A DNA stretch of 64,000 bases, taken from positions 3,646-67,645 of the forward strand of contig DGHT01000066.1 in assembly GCA_002392765.1 (NCBI GenBank), written 5' to 3'. The translations under genes and the position numbers were made by a program. Below, one piece after another: positions 1 through 9,269 of this stretch. The notes under the pieces were generated by a model. The model ran no database searches. It was given only the letters and a program-made list of their open reading frames with translations, and was not told the origin of the DNA. How positions within the stretch are numbered: the first letter of the stretch is position 1; each line of letters begins with the position of its first letter. The DNA comes from Verrucomicrobia bacterium UBA3841 (lineage in GTDB: Bacteria; Verrucomicrobiota; Kiritimatiellia; RFP12; UBA1067).

Positions 1-1
1 G

Positions 2-1240
2 GTCTATCTGATGCGTCCCGGGAATTTCTGCGACGGACAGCTTTCGATCCCCGAGAGCGAAAACGGCATCCCCGACATCCTCGACGAGGCGGAATGGGGC
101 TTGAGGCATCTTCTGGCCGTGCAGAACCGCGACGGAGGCGTCGGAACCTGGATCGAGACGACGGGACATCCGGGCCCCGGCAATGTCGCGGAGCGCGATC
201 CCATGCCGTACGCGATTTCGCGGGCGACCCGCCGCAGTTCGATCATGTACGCCGCACACGCCGCGCTTCTCGCCCGCTGCCATCCTTCGTTCAGGGAAAA
301 GTATCTCGCTTCGGCTTTGCGCGCGTGGGATTTCGCGACAGGCACCCGGCCGCAGACGGACACGTTCGAGGTGCGCGACAGAAATGGCGGAATGAAGCGC
401 GTGGCATGGACCGAGGACCGCGACCTTCCCGCCGCGTATCTTCTGAAGGCCGCCGTCAATCTCCACGCGCTCACAGGCGAAACCCGGTTCCTCGAGCTGC
501 CGCTCGCCTCGAAGAAATCCGTCTGCGACGCCTTCGCGAAGGAAGGCTGGAAACTCCCGCCGCTTCTTTTCGCGGGGGAGCGGGAACTGGGAATCCCGTT
601 CGAGATGAACGCATTCTTCAAGCAGTGGGAGAAGAGCAAAGTCAACATGGCAAAGGGGATTCTCGGCCAGATGGACGATGCGTACGCATACCGCGCGCCA
701 TGGTGGCGCGCAAAGGAAGGATGGGTGCATGCGATGGGATTCGGGCACAGCCATCCGCTCGTGCGCGCGCAGTATCTCGTGGCCGCGCACCAGATAACAG
801 GGGAAGAGCGCTACCTCGACGCGATATCAGTCGCGATGGATTTCCACAACGGATGCAATCCGCAGGGGACGACCCTCACCAGCGGACTCGGCGAAACTTA
901 TCCCGTAGCCTTCCTCGACCTTCCGTCGTATGTCGACGGCATTGCCGAACCGGTCGGCGGCATAACTCCGTACAGGTGGACGTACATCCTGCCTCGGAAA
1001 GCGGTCGAAGCGGTCTGGCATTCGAACAGGCATGTCGCTTCGAAATGGCCGATATGGAGACGATGGGGGAATCTCGAAACTCTTACTCCGGCGGCCAGCG
1101 AATACACGGTGTGGGAGACGATCGCGCCCGCCGCGAGCGTGACCGGCTATATGATATCGTCCGCAAAAACGCCTCCCGCCGCGGCGCGCGAGCCGGCGAA
1201 AGACATACGGGAACTGCCGGGATACTGGCTGCTGCCGTGA
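2..1240 (+). CDS. Glycoside hydrolase family 9 (cellulase-like), 5' end cut by window
   Basis: The frame is open from base 2, so the N-terminus lies outside the window and the ATG at 11 is probably internal. The family is recognised from the GH9 core: IPESENGIPDILDEAEW near the start, then NRDGGVGTW, repeated (alpha/alpha)6-barrel helices, a glycine-rich stretch around GCNPQGTTLTSGLGETYP, and the C-terminal SEYTVWETIAPAASVTGYM. The Glu of SEY matches the family's catalytic acid. The Asp pair usually found in the DAGD motif would be upstream of the window. GH9 enzymes hydrolyse beta-1,4-glucans or act as exo-glucosaminidases; the substrate cannot be told here. The gene ends 40 bp before the stop of a convergent regulator. 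Confidence 0.85.
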   Translation, partial: VYLMRPGNFCDGQLSIPESENGIPDILDEAEWGLRHLLAVQNRDGGVGTWIETTGHPGPGNVAERDPMPYAISRATRRSSIMYAAHAALLARCHPSFREKYLASALRAWDFATGTRPQTDTFEVRDRNGGMKRVAWTEDRDLPAAYLLKAAVNLHALTGETRFLELPLASKKSVCDAFAKEGWKLPPLLFAGERELGIPFEMNAFFKQWEKSKVNMAKGILGQMDDAYAYRAPWWRAKEGWVHAMGFGHSHPLVRAQYLVAAHQITGEERYLDAISVAMDFHNGCNPQGTTLTSGLGETYPVAFLDLPSYVDGIAEPVGGITPYRWTYILPRKAVEAVWHSNRHVASKWPIWRRWGNLETLTPAASEYTVWETIAPAASVTGYMISSAKTPPAAAREPAKDIRELPGYWLLP

Positions 1241-1280
1241 TTCCCCGCGCGGGATGTTTCCCCGGTCGGAGACGTGCGCG

Positions 1281-2459
1281 CTAATTATCGTCCCCGCGGG
1301 CTTTTCTGGCGGCGAGGGTAGTCTCGCCGAAACGCCTTTTGTACATCCGGTAAAGCTGGTTCGGCGAAGCGAAATGCATCTCGCGGACGATGTTCTTCAC
1401 GCTTTCCCCGCTCTGGAGCCGCCGCCTGACTTCGCCCATCCTCGCGTCCGCTATCGCCTTGCGGATTGTCGTTCCTCCCGCCTGCCTGAAGCGCAGCTCC
1501 GCAAGCCGCCGCGAACACCCGATGCCTGCGGCCACGGAGGCTGCCGTCACAGGTCTCGCGCAGTTCGCCGATATGAACTCGAGCGCGGAGTTCACCAGCC
1601 GCACGGCGGAAACCGACCTTGCCGTCGATTCGCCGGCGAAAACGTCCCTGGCCGGAACGAGGACTTCGTGCATGCGCCCCCTCGACTTCGGATGTTTCAA
1701 AAGGAAATCGAGTTCGCGCACGGCCTGCCGCCCCATCGCCATCGAGTTCAGTATCACGCTCGAAATGCCCATGCCGCATCTCGCGTGCTGGGAAATGTCG
1801 TAGTCCACGCCGACGACGGCGACCTGCGACGGCACGGCGATGCCTTCCTCCCTGCATGCGTTTACGACGTCCGCCGCGCGGATGTCGTCCGACGCCATGA
1901 CCGCGGCGGGCCTGGCGAGCGAGCGAAGCCACTTTCGCAGCCTCTCGCGCGACCCGGGGCCGCCTGCGGGTCCGTCGAACACGCTTGTCGCGCATCCGGC
2001 GCGCCGCATCGTCCGCCGGAACGCCATCATGCGCTCCTCCGAATAGAAAGGGCGTCCGGCGGCGTGGACGAATCCGGCGGACTTGTATTCGCCGCGGGAG
2101 AGAAGATGCAGCGCGGCGCGCCGTCCGACGTCGGCGTTGTCCGTCCACACCGTCGATACCGCGTCCCGGCGCGCGGTCACTCTGCGGTCGGTGATGTCCA
2201 CGAGAACCGTCGGGATCCGCGACTCTGCGACTCTTCCCATCGTCTCGCGATCCCCCGGCATTGACAGTATGATGCCGTCGAAAGGTTCCCCGATCTCGTT
2301 CTCCAGTTTCCCGCGCGCGGCGAACCATTCCGGGGGGACCGCGGTCAGACGCCAGTTGCTGGTGTTGGACATTTCTTCCAGAACTCCCGAGAAATGCTCC
2401 CTGCACGCGGAGTATAAGAGCGAGTAGACGGCCAGTACGTTGTAACTCTCTTTTGCCAT
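1281..2459 (-). CDS. XylR-like AraC-family transcriptional regulator
   Basis: The N-terminal two thirds is a LacI/periplasmic-binding-protein-like sensor (MAKESYNVLAVYS, then FDGIILSMPGDRE, GYVHAAGRPFYSEER-like core and VVGVDYD). The C-terminus is an AraC helix-turn-helix pair (VAAGIGCSRRLAELRFRQ ... HFASPNQLYRMYKRRFGE). This order matches E. coli XylR and relatives that sense a sugar directly. I chose the ATG at 2459 because a -10 box ends 7 bases before it; an in-frame start at 2534 would lie upstream of that promoter. It is divergent from the LamG surface-protein gene at 2605 and probably controls it. About 392 residues, normal for the family. Confidence 0.85.
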   Translation of the reverse strand: MAKESYNVLAVYSLLYSACREHFSGVLEEMSNTSNWRLTAVPPEWFAARGKLENEIGEPFDGIILSMPGDRETMGRVAESRIPTVLVDITDRRVTARRDAVSTVWTDNADVGRRAALHLLSRGEYKSAGFVHAAGRPFYSEERMMAFRRTMRRAGCATSVFDGPAGGPGSRERLRKWLRSLARPAAVMASDDIRAADVVNACREEGIAVPSQVAVVGVDYDISQHARCGMGISSVILNSMAMGRQAVRELDFLLKHPKSRGRMHEVLVPARDVFAGESTARSVSAVRLVNSALEFISANCARPVTAASVAAGIGCSRRLAELRFRQAGGTTIRKAIADARMGEVRRRLQSGESVKNIVREMHFASPNQLYRMYKRRFGETTLAARKARGDDN

Positions 2460-2466
2460 GCCGCGG

Positions 2467-2475
2467 AGTATACCA
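2467..2475 (-). promoter_or_regulatory. Extended -10 promoter giving a leaderless regulator mRNA
   Basis: On the minus strand TGG-TATACT is followed by 7 bases and then the ATG of the XylR-like gene, so the expected transcription start falls on or next to the start codon. No Shine-Dalgarno sequence is visible. No good -35 box is seen, which fits an extended -10 promoter. Confidence 0.5.
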
Positions 2476-2527
2476 AAATATTGCGCAAAATGGAACATAA
2501 ATCTTTCGCGAAACAGAACAAATCCGT

Positions 2528-2557
2528 TTGACACGGCAATTGATTATCTGATATAAT
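2528..2557 (+). promoter_or_regulatory. Sigma70-type promoter of the first LamG surface-protein gene
   Basis: TTGACA at 2528-2533 and TATAAT at 2552-2557 are separated by 18 bp, with an upstream TG making an extended -10. The start codon is 48 bp downstream, with AAGGAG at about 2590 as ribosome-binding site. Confidence 0.75.
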
Positions 2558-2604
2558 TCTCTTGAAAAGAAATTTCACAAATATTTTTCAAGGAGAAAGT
2601 CGCT

Positions 2605-5600
2605 ATGAATAAACTTCTATCTTGGAATGATTGCGGCGGACGCGCAAAGCTGGCCGCGGGCGTGCTTGCGGCGGGAATCGCATTCGGCGCGCATCAGGCG
2701 AATGCCGCGCTCATGTACGAGCCGTCCAACTACGCCGCGCGCGGGAATCTGCTCCTGCAGCTCGACGGCATCCGCAACACCGGTCTTCTCAAGGCGCACG
2801 ACAATGCGGCGACCACATGGTTCAACCTCGTCGACCCGCGAACAAGCGCGACGCTGAACCAGTACAAGACCAATACCGGCAACAGCGGTTGGCGCGACAA
2901 CGCCTACTATCTCGACGGCGACAAGTACTGGCAGACCATTGCGGAGCTTGGCGGCAGTTCCACTACAACAATAGAGGTGTTCGGCGACCTCAGCTTGAAA
3001 TCGATGGAAGACTACGCAAACTACATCTCCCGTGCAAATACTGCCGACCACGGAATATGGATTAAAAAAGGCGAAAACACGCTTTGGTGGAAAGCCAATG
3101 TAGAAGGTTTGACATTGAGTGCGCGCCCCAGCTTCCCGAATTGGGACGGGAAGGGCTTTTCCGCCGTGCTGGACACGAAACAAGCCGTCCTGTACACCGG
3201 CGGCGTTGCAGGCACGCCGCAGACGCGTACGGATTCCAAGAGCCTTCCGGGGTGCAAATACAATATCGGCTGCGCCTATTCCACCACACACTATCCCACC
3301 AAGGGAACTTTTTATTCGGTGCGCATCTACAATCGCGCGCTGACGGCGGCGGAGGTGAAGCAGAACTACGATCTCGACCAGATCCGTTTCGTCACCGGCA
3401 TGCCCGTCACGAACGTCGTCGTGGAAACTGCCGTCGCCGGGCTCGAGGGCAATGAAGGAACCGGCGTATATGCGTACGACAAGGAGGGCTACACCTTCAC
3501 CGCGCCCCGCAAGGCCACGAAAAACGGCGCCGACTACGTTTGCACCGGCTATACGCTTGAAACATGGAACGGCACCGGCTGGAGCGCGCCGGTCTCCTTC
3601 AATGCCACGAGCTACACTGCTACAGATATGGCCGCAAAGGTGCGCCTCGTCTGGCAGTGGCAGTATGCAAGCGGCTCGAAATCTTCCGAGCTGGATCCGC
3701 TTTTCGACAATTACGAGACAGACGGCCTTGTTTTGCATCTCGACGGCATCCGCAACGCCGGCAAGAACTCTCCGCACGATTATTCCGCCAAGCAGTGGAT
3801 CGACCTTGCTTCCGGCAAAGTGGCAAAGATCGCACGCGATGAAGGCGACGCGAGCGAATGGCTTGACGACGGCTACTACTTCGACGCCCGCAGTTTCGCC
3901 CAGTTCTCCGAACAGCTCGAAAGCCTTGGCCAGCAGGTGACGGTGCAGGTTGTGTGCGAAGCGGATACCAACGTTCTTTACGCCTCCAAAATCGCCCAGA
4001 CCACGCGCATCAATTGGCCGCATCTTGTCGGTTGCAACAACAACGATGCGATGAATTTGTATTACGATTTGAACCAAGCCAATCCCTATCATCAGATGAC
4101 GTTCAAGTGCGCCACCACGGATGGCGGCAATCTCTATCTTAATAAAGGAACGTGGGAAGGACGTTATGTGACGGTGGCGCGCGATGGTTTGACAAAATAT
4201 ATCACCCAAACCGCCGCGTTGACGGGGGCCAAGTCGAACACCGGCAAAAACGGCGATAATATCCCCGCTGCAACCGTCTATGTGGGCAGTGCCGGCAACT
4301 CGGTGGAGTTGCGCAGCGCACGGTGGTTCAAGGGCACGATCAAGTCAATCAGGATCTACAACAGGGTGCTGAGCGATGCCGAGCTTGCGAAGAACCGCGC
4401 CATCGACGATGCGCGCTTCTTCGGCATCGGCGCGGACGCGAATGTCATCGTAGCCTCGTCCGTGCGCGGTGTTTCGGGCGACACGCCGGAGGGCGCATAC
4501 GCGCTTTCGGCGGGCGGCCATACCTTCTCCGCGCCTGCGAGCGTGACTGTCGGCGATGACACATACTCTTGCACGGGCTACACGCTTGAAACGTGGGATG
4601 CGACGACCGGCGCATGGGGCGCGCCTGTTGCGTACAGCGGGACGTCCGTCGCGCTCACAGATACAACTGCGAAAGTTCGCCTCACATGGCAGTGGACGCA
4701 CACGGCGGGTCCGGGCTACGACGCGGCGTTCAACGATTACGTCACGGACGGCCTCGTAGTCCATCTCGACGGCATCCGCAACACTGGTCTTCAGGCCATT
4801 CACGACAGCGCGGCGACGACATGGGCCGACCTCGCCAATGATGGCGACTACGCGAAGTTCATAGGCGTTGATTCCTCCTGTGGATGGACGGCCGACGGCT
4901 ACCGTTTCGACGGGCGGACGACCAACCCTGCGTATGCCGTCATGAACACGACACGCACAATAGGAAACAAGTATACGGTGCAGGCGGTCGTCAACTTCAG
5001 CCGCAGCACGTCGCAGTGCATTGTCACGGCCTGGCCAGCGCTCTTTGGCACAAAGGCCGCGTCGGGAGATCCCTTCGCTATGTACTACAACCAGAATAAC
5101 AATGACACGCCTGGTGTGCAGTTCAAGGTTGCGAACACGCATACGCGCGACCCCAGCCTCAAGGGATGGAACGGCGAGTATATGACAGGATGGTCGGATG
5201 GTGTCAATGCCGCGCTCTTCCAGACGGCTGCACAGGATGGCGTCACAAGGGCTTTCAACAAGTCCATTGGCACGCAGACCATCACCTTTGCCAGCGGCAA
5301 CGGCGATGGCGGCTCTAGTGCGATGGGCTATAATCTGCGCCGGTTCCACGGAACCTACAAGTCGGCGCGTATCTACAACCGCGCGCTTACGAACGCGGAG
5401 CTCGAGCAGAACCGCGCGGTGGACGAGATTCGCTTCTTCGGGCGCTCTCCTGCGGCGGCTGGCGATCTTGTGGTCGCATCAACCGTCGAAGGCCTCGGCG
5501 GCGACCTGCCATGCGGTACGTACCGTCCGGTCGCTGGCTATGCGTTCACAGCGCAGGCCGAAGTCGTTTTCAATGGCATCCCATACAAACTTGCAGGTTA

Positions 5601-6753
5601 CACGCTGGAAACATGGAACGGCTCCGCCTGGGGCTCGCCAGTTCCCTGCGAGTCCGGCACCTATTCCGCCGATGTCGCCGCCGCCTCCAAGCGCCTCACG
5701 TGGAATTGGGTTGTGAAAAGCCACCTCACGAAGATTCCAGACTACGACGTGGGCGACTACGTGCAGGACGGCCTCTACCTCTTCTACGACGGCAAACGCA
5801 ACGCCGGCGCGACGGCGGACCACGACTTGAACGCGACGGAGTGGGTGAACCTCGGCACGGGCGGCGCAAGTCTGAACGCGACTTTCGATTCCGCCACGGG
5901 CTCCAACTCCGGCGGATGGGTCAAAGACGGCTACAACTTCGTCAACGGCGGCAAGTTCGCAACGCTCGGCGCGAATCCTGACTTTGACGGCCAATGCTAT
6001 CTGACTATTCAGGTCGTCTGCGACGATTACAACAAGCAAACTGCCTATCCGACGATATTTGGCTCTACCAACGACTATTGCAATATCTACGCGGGGATGT
6101 TTACCGATGGGAGGCAAGCCCGTTTCAAAGTGCACAACGCTGGAGCCGTGTATGTGCCAAATTGGGGAGAGCAATATGTTAATGCCATCTATCATGCCGG
6201 TGCATACACCGTGTTTGAAACTACATCGCCAACGTTGAACAACTGGACGGGGAAATGGCGCAGCGACTGGACCAAGTTCGAGAACAGGCCGTTCTATATC
6301 GGTGGCGTGTATTTCCCGGACGACGCCACGAAGACGAACGAGCGCCGCTTCAACGGCAAAATCCAGGCTGTACGCGTCTATACTCGTATGCTCCTGCCTG
6401 ATGAACTGGAACATAACCGCATGGTCGACGAGGCGCGATTCAAGGGCAATCCGCCGGAAGCGAACGTGACTATCGCTACGAAGTACGGCGACGGCACGGG
6501 CGAGACGCTCGCCGAGGAAGTCGGCAACTACAAGGTCGAGGGGACGTACACGTTCTCCGCGACGCAGGTGAAGGATTCTTCCGATGTCCTGAAGCCGGTA
6601 ACCGGATACTTCCTTGAAACGTGGAACGGCAGTGCCTGGGGAGGAGGGAAAACAAGGAACGAGGGATCGTCGTTCACGTATAGCGAGACTATGGGCAAAG
6701 TGCGCGTCACGTGGTCGCCCAGACCGAAAGGCACGGCGGTAATCGTGCGATGA
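2605..6753 (+). CDS. Giant secreted surface protein with four LamG-like modules
   Basis: A signal peptide (hydrophobic core after the first 15 residues, cleavage likely after HQANA) precedes four modules of about 340 residues starting near residues 45, 369, 710 and 1049. Each opens with a variant of DGLVLHLDGIRN, continues as a concanavalin A/LamG jelly roll ending in SIRIYNRVLSDAEL-type sequence, and is followed by a beta-rich linker with YTLETWNG. LamG domains usually bind glycans or proteins; no catalytic residues are recognisable. The protein ends TAVIVR, a short C-terminal motif shared with the surface proteins at 23291 and 44140. Its stop overlaps the next gene's ATG (ATGA), so the two are translationally coupled. 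Target and anchoring mechanism are unknown. Confidence 0.85.
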   Translation: MNKLLSWNDCGGRAKLAAGVLAAGIAFGAHQANAALMYEPSNYAARGNLLLQLDGIRNTGLLKAHDNAATTWFNLVDPRTSATLNQYKTNTGNSGWRDNAYYLDGDKYWQTIAELGGSSTTTIEVFGDLSLKSMEDYANYISRANTADHGIWIKKGENTLWWKANVEGLTLSARPSFPNWDGKGFSAVLDTKQAVLYTGGVAGTPQTRTDSKSLPGCKYNIGCAYSTTHYPTKGTFYSVRIYNRALTAAEVKQNYDLDQIRFVTGMPVTNVVVETAVAGLEGNEGTGVYAYDKEGYTFTAPRKATKNGADYVCTGYTLETWNGTGWSAPVSFNATSYTATDMAAKVRLVWQWQYASGSKSSELDPLFDNYETDGLVLHLDGIRNAGKNSPHDYSAKQWIDLASGKVAKIARDEGDASEWLDDGYYFDARSFAQFSEQLESLGQQVTVQVVCEADTNVLYASKIAQTTRINWPHLVGCNNNDAMNLYYDLNQANPYHQMTFKCATTDGGNLYLNKGTWEGRYVTVARDGLTKYITQTAALTGAKSNTGKNGDNIPAATVYVGSAGNSVELRSARWFKGTIKSIRIYNRVLSDAELAKNRAIDDARFFGIGADANVIVASSVRGVSGDTPEGAYALSAGGHTFSAPASVTVGDDTYSCTGYTLETWDATTGAWGAPVAYSGTSVALTDTTAKVRLTWQWTHTAGPGYDAAFNDYVTDGLVVHLDGIRNTGLQAIHDSAATTWADLANDGDYAKFIGVDSSCGWTADGYRFDGRTTNPAYAVMNTTRTIGNKYTVQAVVNFSRSTSQCIVTAWPALFGTKAASGDPFAMYYNQNNNDTPGVQFKVANTHTRDPSLKGWNGEYMTGWSDGVNAALFQTAAQDGVTRAFNKSIGTQTITFASGNGDGGSSAMGYNLRRFHGTYKSARIYNRALTNAELEQNRAVDEIRFFGRSPAAAGDLVVASTVEGLGGDLPCGTYRPVAGYAFTAQAEVVFNGIPYKLAGYTLETWNGSAWGSPVPCESGTYSADVAAASKRLTWNWVVKSHLTKIPDYDVGDYVQDGLYLFYDGKRNAGATADHDLNATEWVNLGTGGASLNATFDSATGSNSGGWVKDGYNFVNGGKFATLGANPDFDGQCYLTIQVVCDDYNKQTAYPTIFGSTNDYCNIYAGMFTDGRQARFKVHNAGAVYVPNWGEQYVNAIYHAGAYTVFETTSPTLNNWTGKWRSDWTKFENRPFYIGGVYFPDDATKTNERRFNGKIQAVRVYTRMLLPDELEHNRMVDEARFKGNPPEANVTIATKYGDGTGETLAEEVGNYKVEGTYTFSATQVKDSSDVLKPVTGYFLETWNGSAWGGGKTRNEGSSFTYSETMGKVRVTWSPRPKGTAVIVR

Positions 6754-7856
6754 AAAAGATTGTCTTTGCGGCAATAGCGGCCTTTGCAGCGACGGACTTC
6801 GCGTCCGCCGCCGCGGTGCGTCCGGAGAGCGCGCCATACCATGCAGGCGGCGTTGTTTCGGCGGCCGACTTCATGCCGGCGGACGGGAAGACCGACGTTG
6901 CAGACGCAATCCAGCGCGTTATCGACGAGCATCCAAACAGGACAATCTGGTTCCCGGACGGGACATACCTGATTTCCAAGCCGGTCTGCACGCCCGCCGA
7001 CCCGAAGCGGAGCGTAGATCTGCGCCTCTCGAACTACGCCGTCCTCAAGGCCGCGCCAGGATGGACGAACACCGAGGCGATGGTGCGCCTCGGCGGAATC
7101 CATCCTGCGAACAACATCCGCCTTGTCGGGAGCTGCTATTCGCTGACCGGCGGCGTCATCGACGGCAGCGGCGTCGCGAAGGGCGTGTCCATCGACTCGG
7201 GCCGCGAGACGAAGGTGCGCGATGTTTCCATGAAGTTCGTGAGCCTCGGGCTTCACATCAAGCATGGTGCGAACAACAACTCGTCCGACTGCGACATATC
7301 GGACGTGAACATCGTCGGCAACAAGAAGCCGGGGTCCATCGGCGTGCTGATAGACGCATGCGACAACATGCTCGCGAACATGCGCATCGCCGACATGCAG
7401 ACCGGCGTCAGGCTGACGCGGCGGGCCGCCGGGAATCTGTTGCGCAACATCCATCCTCTCTATACCAGCCCCATGGACCAGTACGACGGTAGCGCGGGGT
7501 TCCACGACGATTCGCGCAACAACAGCTACGACCGCTGCTACAGCGACCATTTCTCGACCGGCTTTCTTTTCGGCCGCGCGGCGGGAGGCGGCGTGGCGGA
7601 CGCGTGCATCGTCTTCTGGTATGCGCCGACGAAAGGACGCCGCCACACCGCCGTGAAATGCGAGGGGCGATTCAACGTCCAGATTGAAAACATGCAAATC
7701 TCCTTTAAAGACGCTGCGGCGGTCAACACCGTTCTTGAAACGGGCGAGAAGGGCGGAAACGGCTGTCTGCGCGATCCGCGCATCGATACGAACCTTCTGC
7801 GCAAGGACGACACCGTCTATCTCGAATATCTCCAAGGGTCGATCCGCCGGCCTTGA
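6750..7856 (+). CDS. Secreted right-handed beta-helix (pectate-lyase-superfamily-like) protein
   Basis: A clear signal peptide (MKKIVFAAIAAFAATDFASA) precedes VVSAADFMPADGKTDVADAIQ, the typical opening of pectate-lyase-superfamily/GH28-like beta-helices (F-A-D-G-x-x-D-D-T-x-A-I-Q pattern). NIRLVGSCYSLTGGVIDGSG and further short beta-coil repeats follow. The 368 residues suit a single beta-helix. I see no unambiguous GH28 catalytic Asp triad, so lyase, hydrolase or binding function is open. The start is fixed by overlap with the upstream stop. It probably shares the promoter at 2528 and works beside the LamG protein on the cell surface or in the periplasm. Confidence 0.75.
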   Translation: MKKIVFAAIAAFAATDFASAAAVRPESAPYHAGGVVSAADFMPADGKTDVADAIQRVIDEHPNRTIWFPDGTYLISKPVCTPADPKRSVDLRLSNYAVLKAAPGWTNTEAMVRLGGIHPANNIRLVGSCYSLTGGVIDGSGVAKGVSIDSGRETKVRDVSMKFVSLGLHIKHGANNNSSDCDISDVNIVGNKKPGSIGVLIDACDNMLANMRIADMQTGVRLTRRAAGNLLRNIHPLYTSPMDQYDGSAGFHDDSRNNSYDRCYSDHFSTGFLFGRAAGGGVADACIVFWYAPTKGRRHTAVKCEGRFNVQIENMQISFKDAAAVNTVLETGEKGGNGCLRDPRIDTNLLRKDDTVYLEYLQGSIRRP

Positions 7857-7912
7857 AACCGGACGTCCTTTTCCCGCAACGAGGGATTGCTCTCGCGTTT
7901 ACGTTGTCTTTT

Positions 7913-7921
7913 TGATATAAT
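7913..7921 (+). promoter_or_regulatory. Extended -10 promoter for the PP-loop gene
   Basis: TGATATAAT, an extended -10 form repeated at several promoters in this window, lies 36 bp before the ATG. No convincing -35 box is present. Confidence 0.45.
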
Positions 7922-7957
7922 AAATGCAGATGGACAACGGGAGGTTCAGGATATACA

Positions 7958-9214
7958 ATGGACAAGATAATCATAGGAAATCCGAAAGCGGAACGTGCGG
8001 GAGGCTGGCTGAAACTCACGGCGGAGATTGCCGATGCCGGCCGGAAAGACACATGCTTCTATTCCGTGCCGCTCGAATACGAAGGATTCGTGGACACTGA
8101 AAGATCCGACTGCTTCCTTGCCGGGTTCATCTATCCGGCCATGCGCAAAGGAGAGGACGTTTTCGTCGAGGGGACGGTCTCCGCCAGACTTCTCTTCAAT
8201 CTGAACGAATATCTGATTCCAATGATGTCCGTGTGCGATCCCCGGCTTAAAAGAGTGAGGATCGAGGCCGCGAAAACGAGCGACGCGCGTTACGGGGACG
8301 CCAGAGCGGTCGGGACGGGATTCTCCGCGGGTATCGACTCCTTCTTCACGATACAGGGGCATCTGCCGGGGAAAGTTCCCGAGGGATTCGCGCTTACGCA
8401 TCTCTTTTTCTTCAATGTCGGCGCGCACGGCGTTCCGAAGAAGGAAGGGGACATGGCGAGGATTTCCGAACAGTTCCGCGCGCGGTACGAAAAATTCAAG
8501 CCGTTCCCGCAGGAGGCGGGGCTTCCGTTCGTTCCGGTCGATTCCGACATACACAAGTTCCATCCGTGGGGGCATCTTGAAACGGCGACGTTCGCCACGG
8601 TATCGGCAGTGCTTTTCCTGCAGAAGGGGATCCGCAGATACTACGTCGCCTCGTCCGGGCACACGTACCGCCAACTGTGGAAGTTCCTCGGCGACGGAGG
8701 CAGACCCGACGCCATTGAACGCGTCAACATGATGATCCTTCCGTGGCTTTCGACGGAAAGCGTCGATCTGATCGACGACGGCAACATGTTCGACCGCTCG
8801 CAGAAAACGGCCGCCGTCGCGGATTATCCTCCCGCGAGGAAATATCTCAACGTCTGCTACGGACACGACACGCTCGACACCAACTGCTCCGTATGTCCGA
8901 AATGCTCCAGGACGCTCCTCACGCTGGAAATCCTCGGCAGGCTGGACGATTTCGCGGGAGTGTTCGACATCCCGAAGTACCGCCGCGAGGTCCGCCGCAG
9001 GCTTATCGCGGAAACCATAGCCAACGAAAAGAAAAACCTGTTCGCCAGACACCAGCTCGACCTTGCGCGCGAAAGGGGCGTCGATCTCCGCAAGGAAGTG
9101 CGCGCGCTCGACATACTACGCGCGAAGATGTCGGAAGGGTGCATCCACTCTTTCATCCGCCGCAATCCGCTTCTCAAGCGGCTGGCCAGACGGTTCTTCG
9201 GCTCCGCGGAATAA
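7958..9214 (+). CDS. PP-loop (QueC/ExsB-like) ATP pyrophosphatase-family protein, substrate unknown
   Basis: The central motif TGFSAGIDSFFT (about residues 114-125) corresponds to the SGGxDS loop of PP-loop ATPases, here SAGIDS. It is followed by THLFFFNVGAHG and later by ASSGHTYRQLW. A cysteine knuckle NCSVCPKCSRT near residue 310 resembles the zinc site of QueC-like proteins. An N-terminal beta domain of about 100 residues precedes the ATPase. It is not a canonical QueC: no neighbouring queuosine genes are present and the length (418) is nearly double. Relatives are annotated as hypothetical proteins or 7-cyano-7-deazaguanine-synthase-like. No signal peptide, so cytoplasmic. Monocistronic or followed by the esterase 55 bp downstream. 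Confidence 0.6.
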   Translation: MDKIIIGNPKAERAGGWLKLTAEIADAGRKDTCFYSVPLEYEGFVDTERSDCFLAGFIYPAMRKGEDVFVEGTVSARLLFNLNEYLIPMMSVCDPRLKRVRIEAAKTSDARYGDARAVGTGFSAGIDSFFTIQGHLPGKVPEGFALTHLFFFNVGAHGVPKKEGDMARISEQFRARYEKFKPFPQEAGLPFVPVDSDIHKFHPWGHLETATFATVSAVLFLQKGIRRYYVASSGHTYRQLWKFLGDGGRPDAIERVNMMILPWLSTESVDLIDDGNMFDRSQKTAAVADYPPARKYLNVCYGHDTLDTNCSVCPKCSRTLLTLEILGRLDDFAGVFDIPKYRREVRRRLIAETIANEKKNLFARHQLDLARERGVDLRKEVRALDILRAKMSEGCIHSFIRRNPLLKRLARRFFGSAE

Positions 9215-9269
9215 ATGATATTGCCAGTCGCAATTCCAGGCGCCAAATCAATCAGCATCGAGGATCCTT

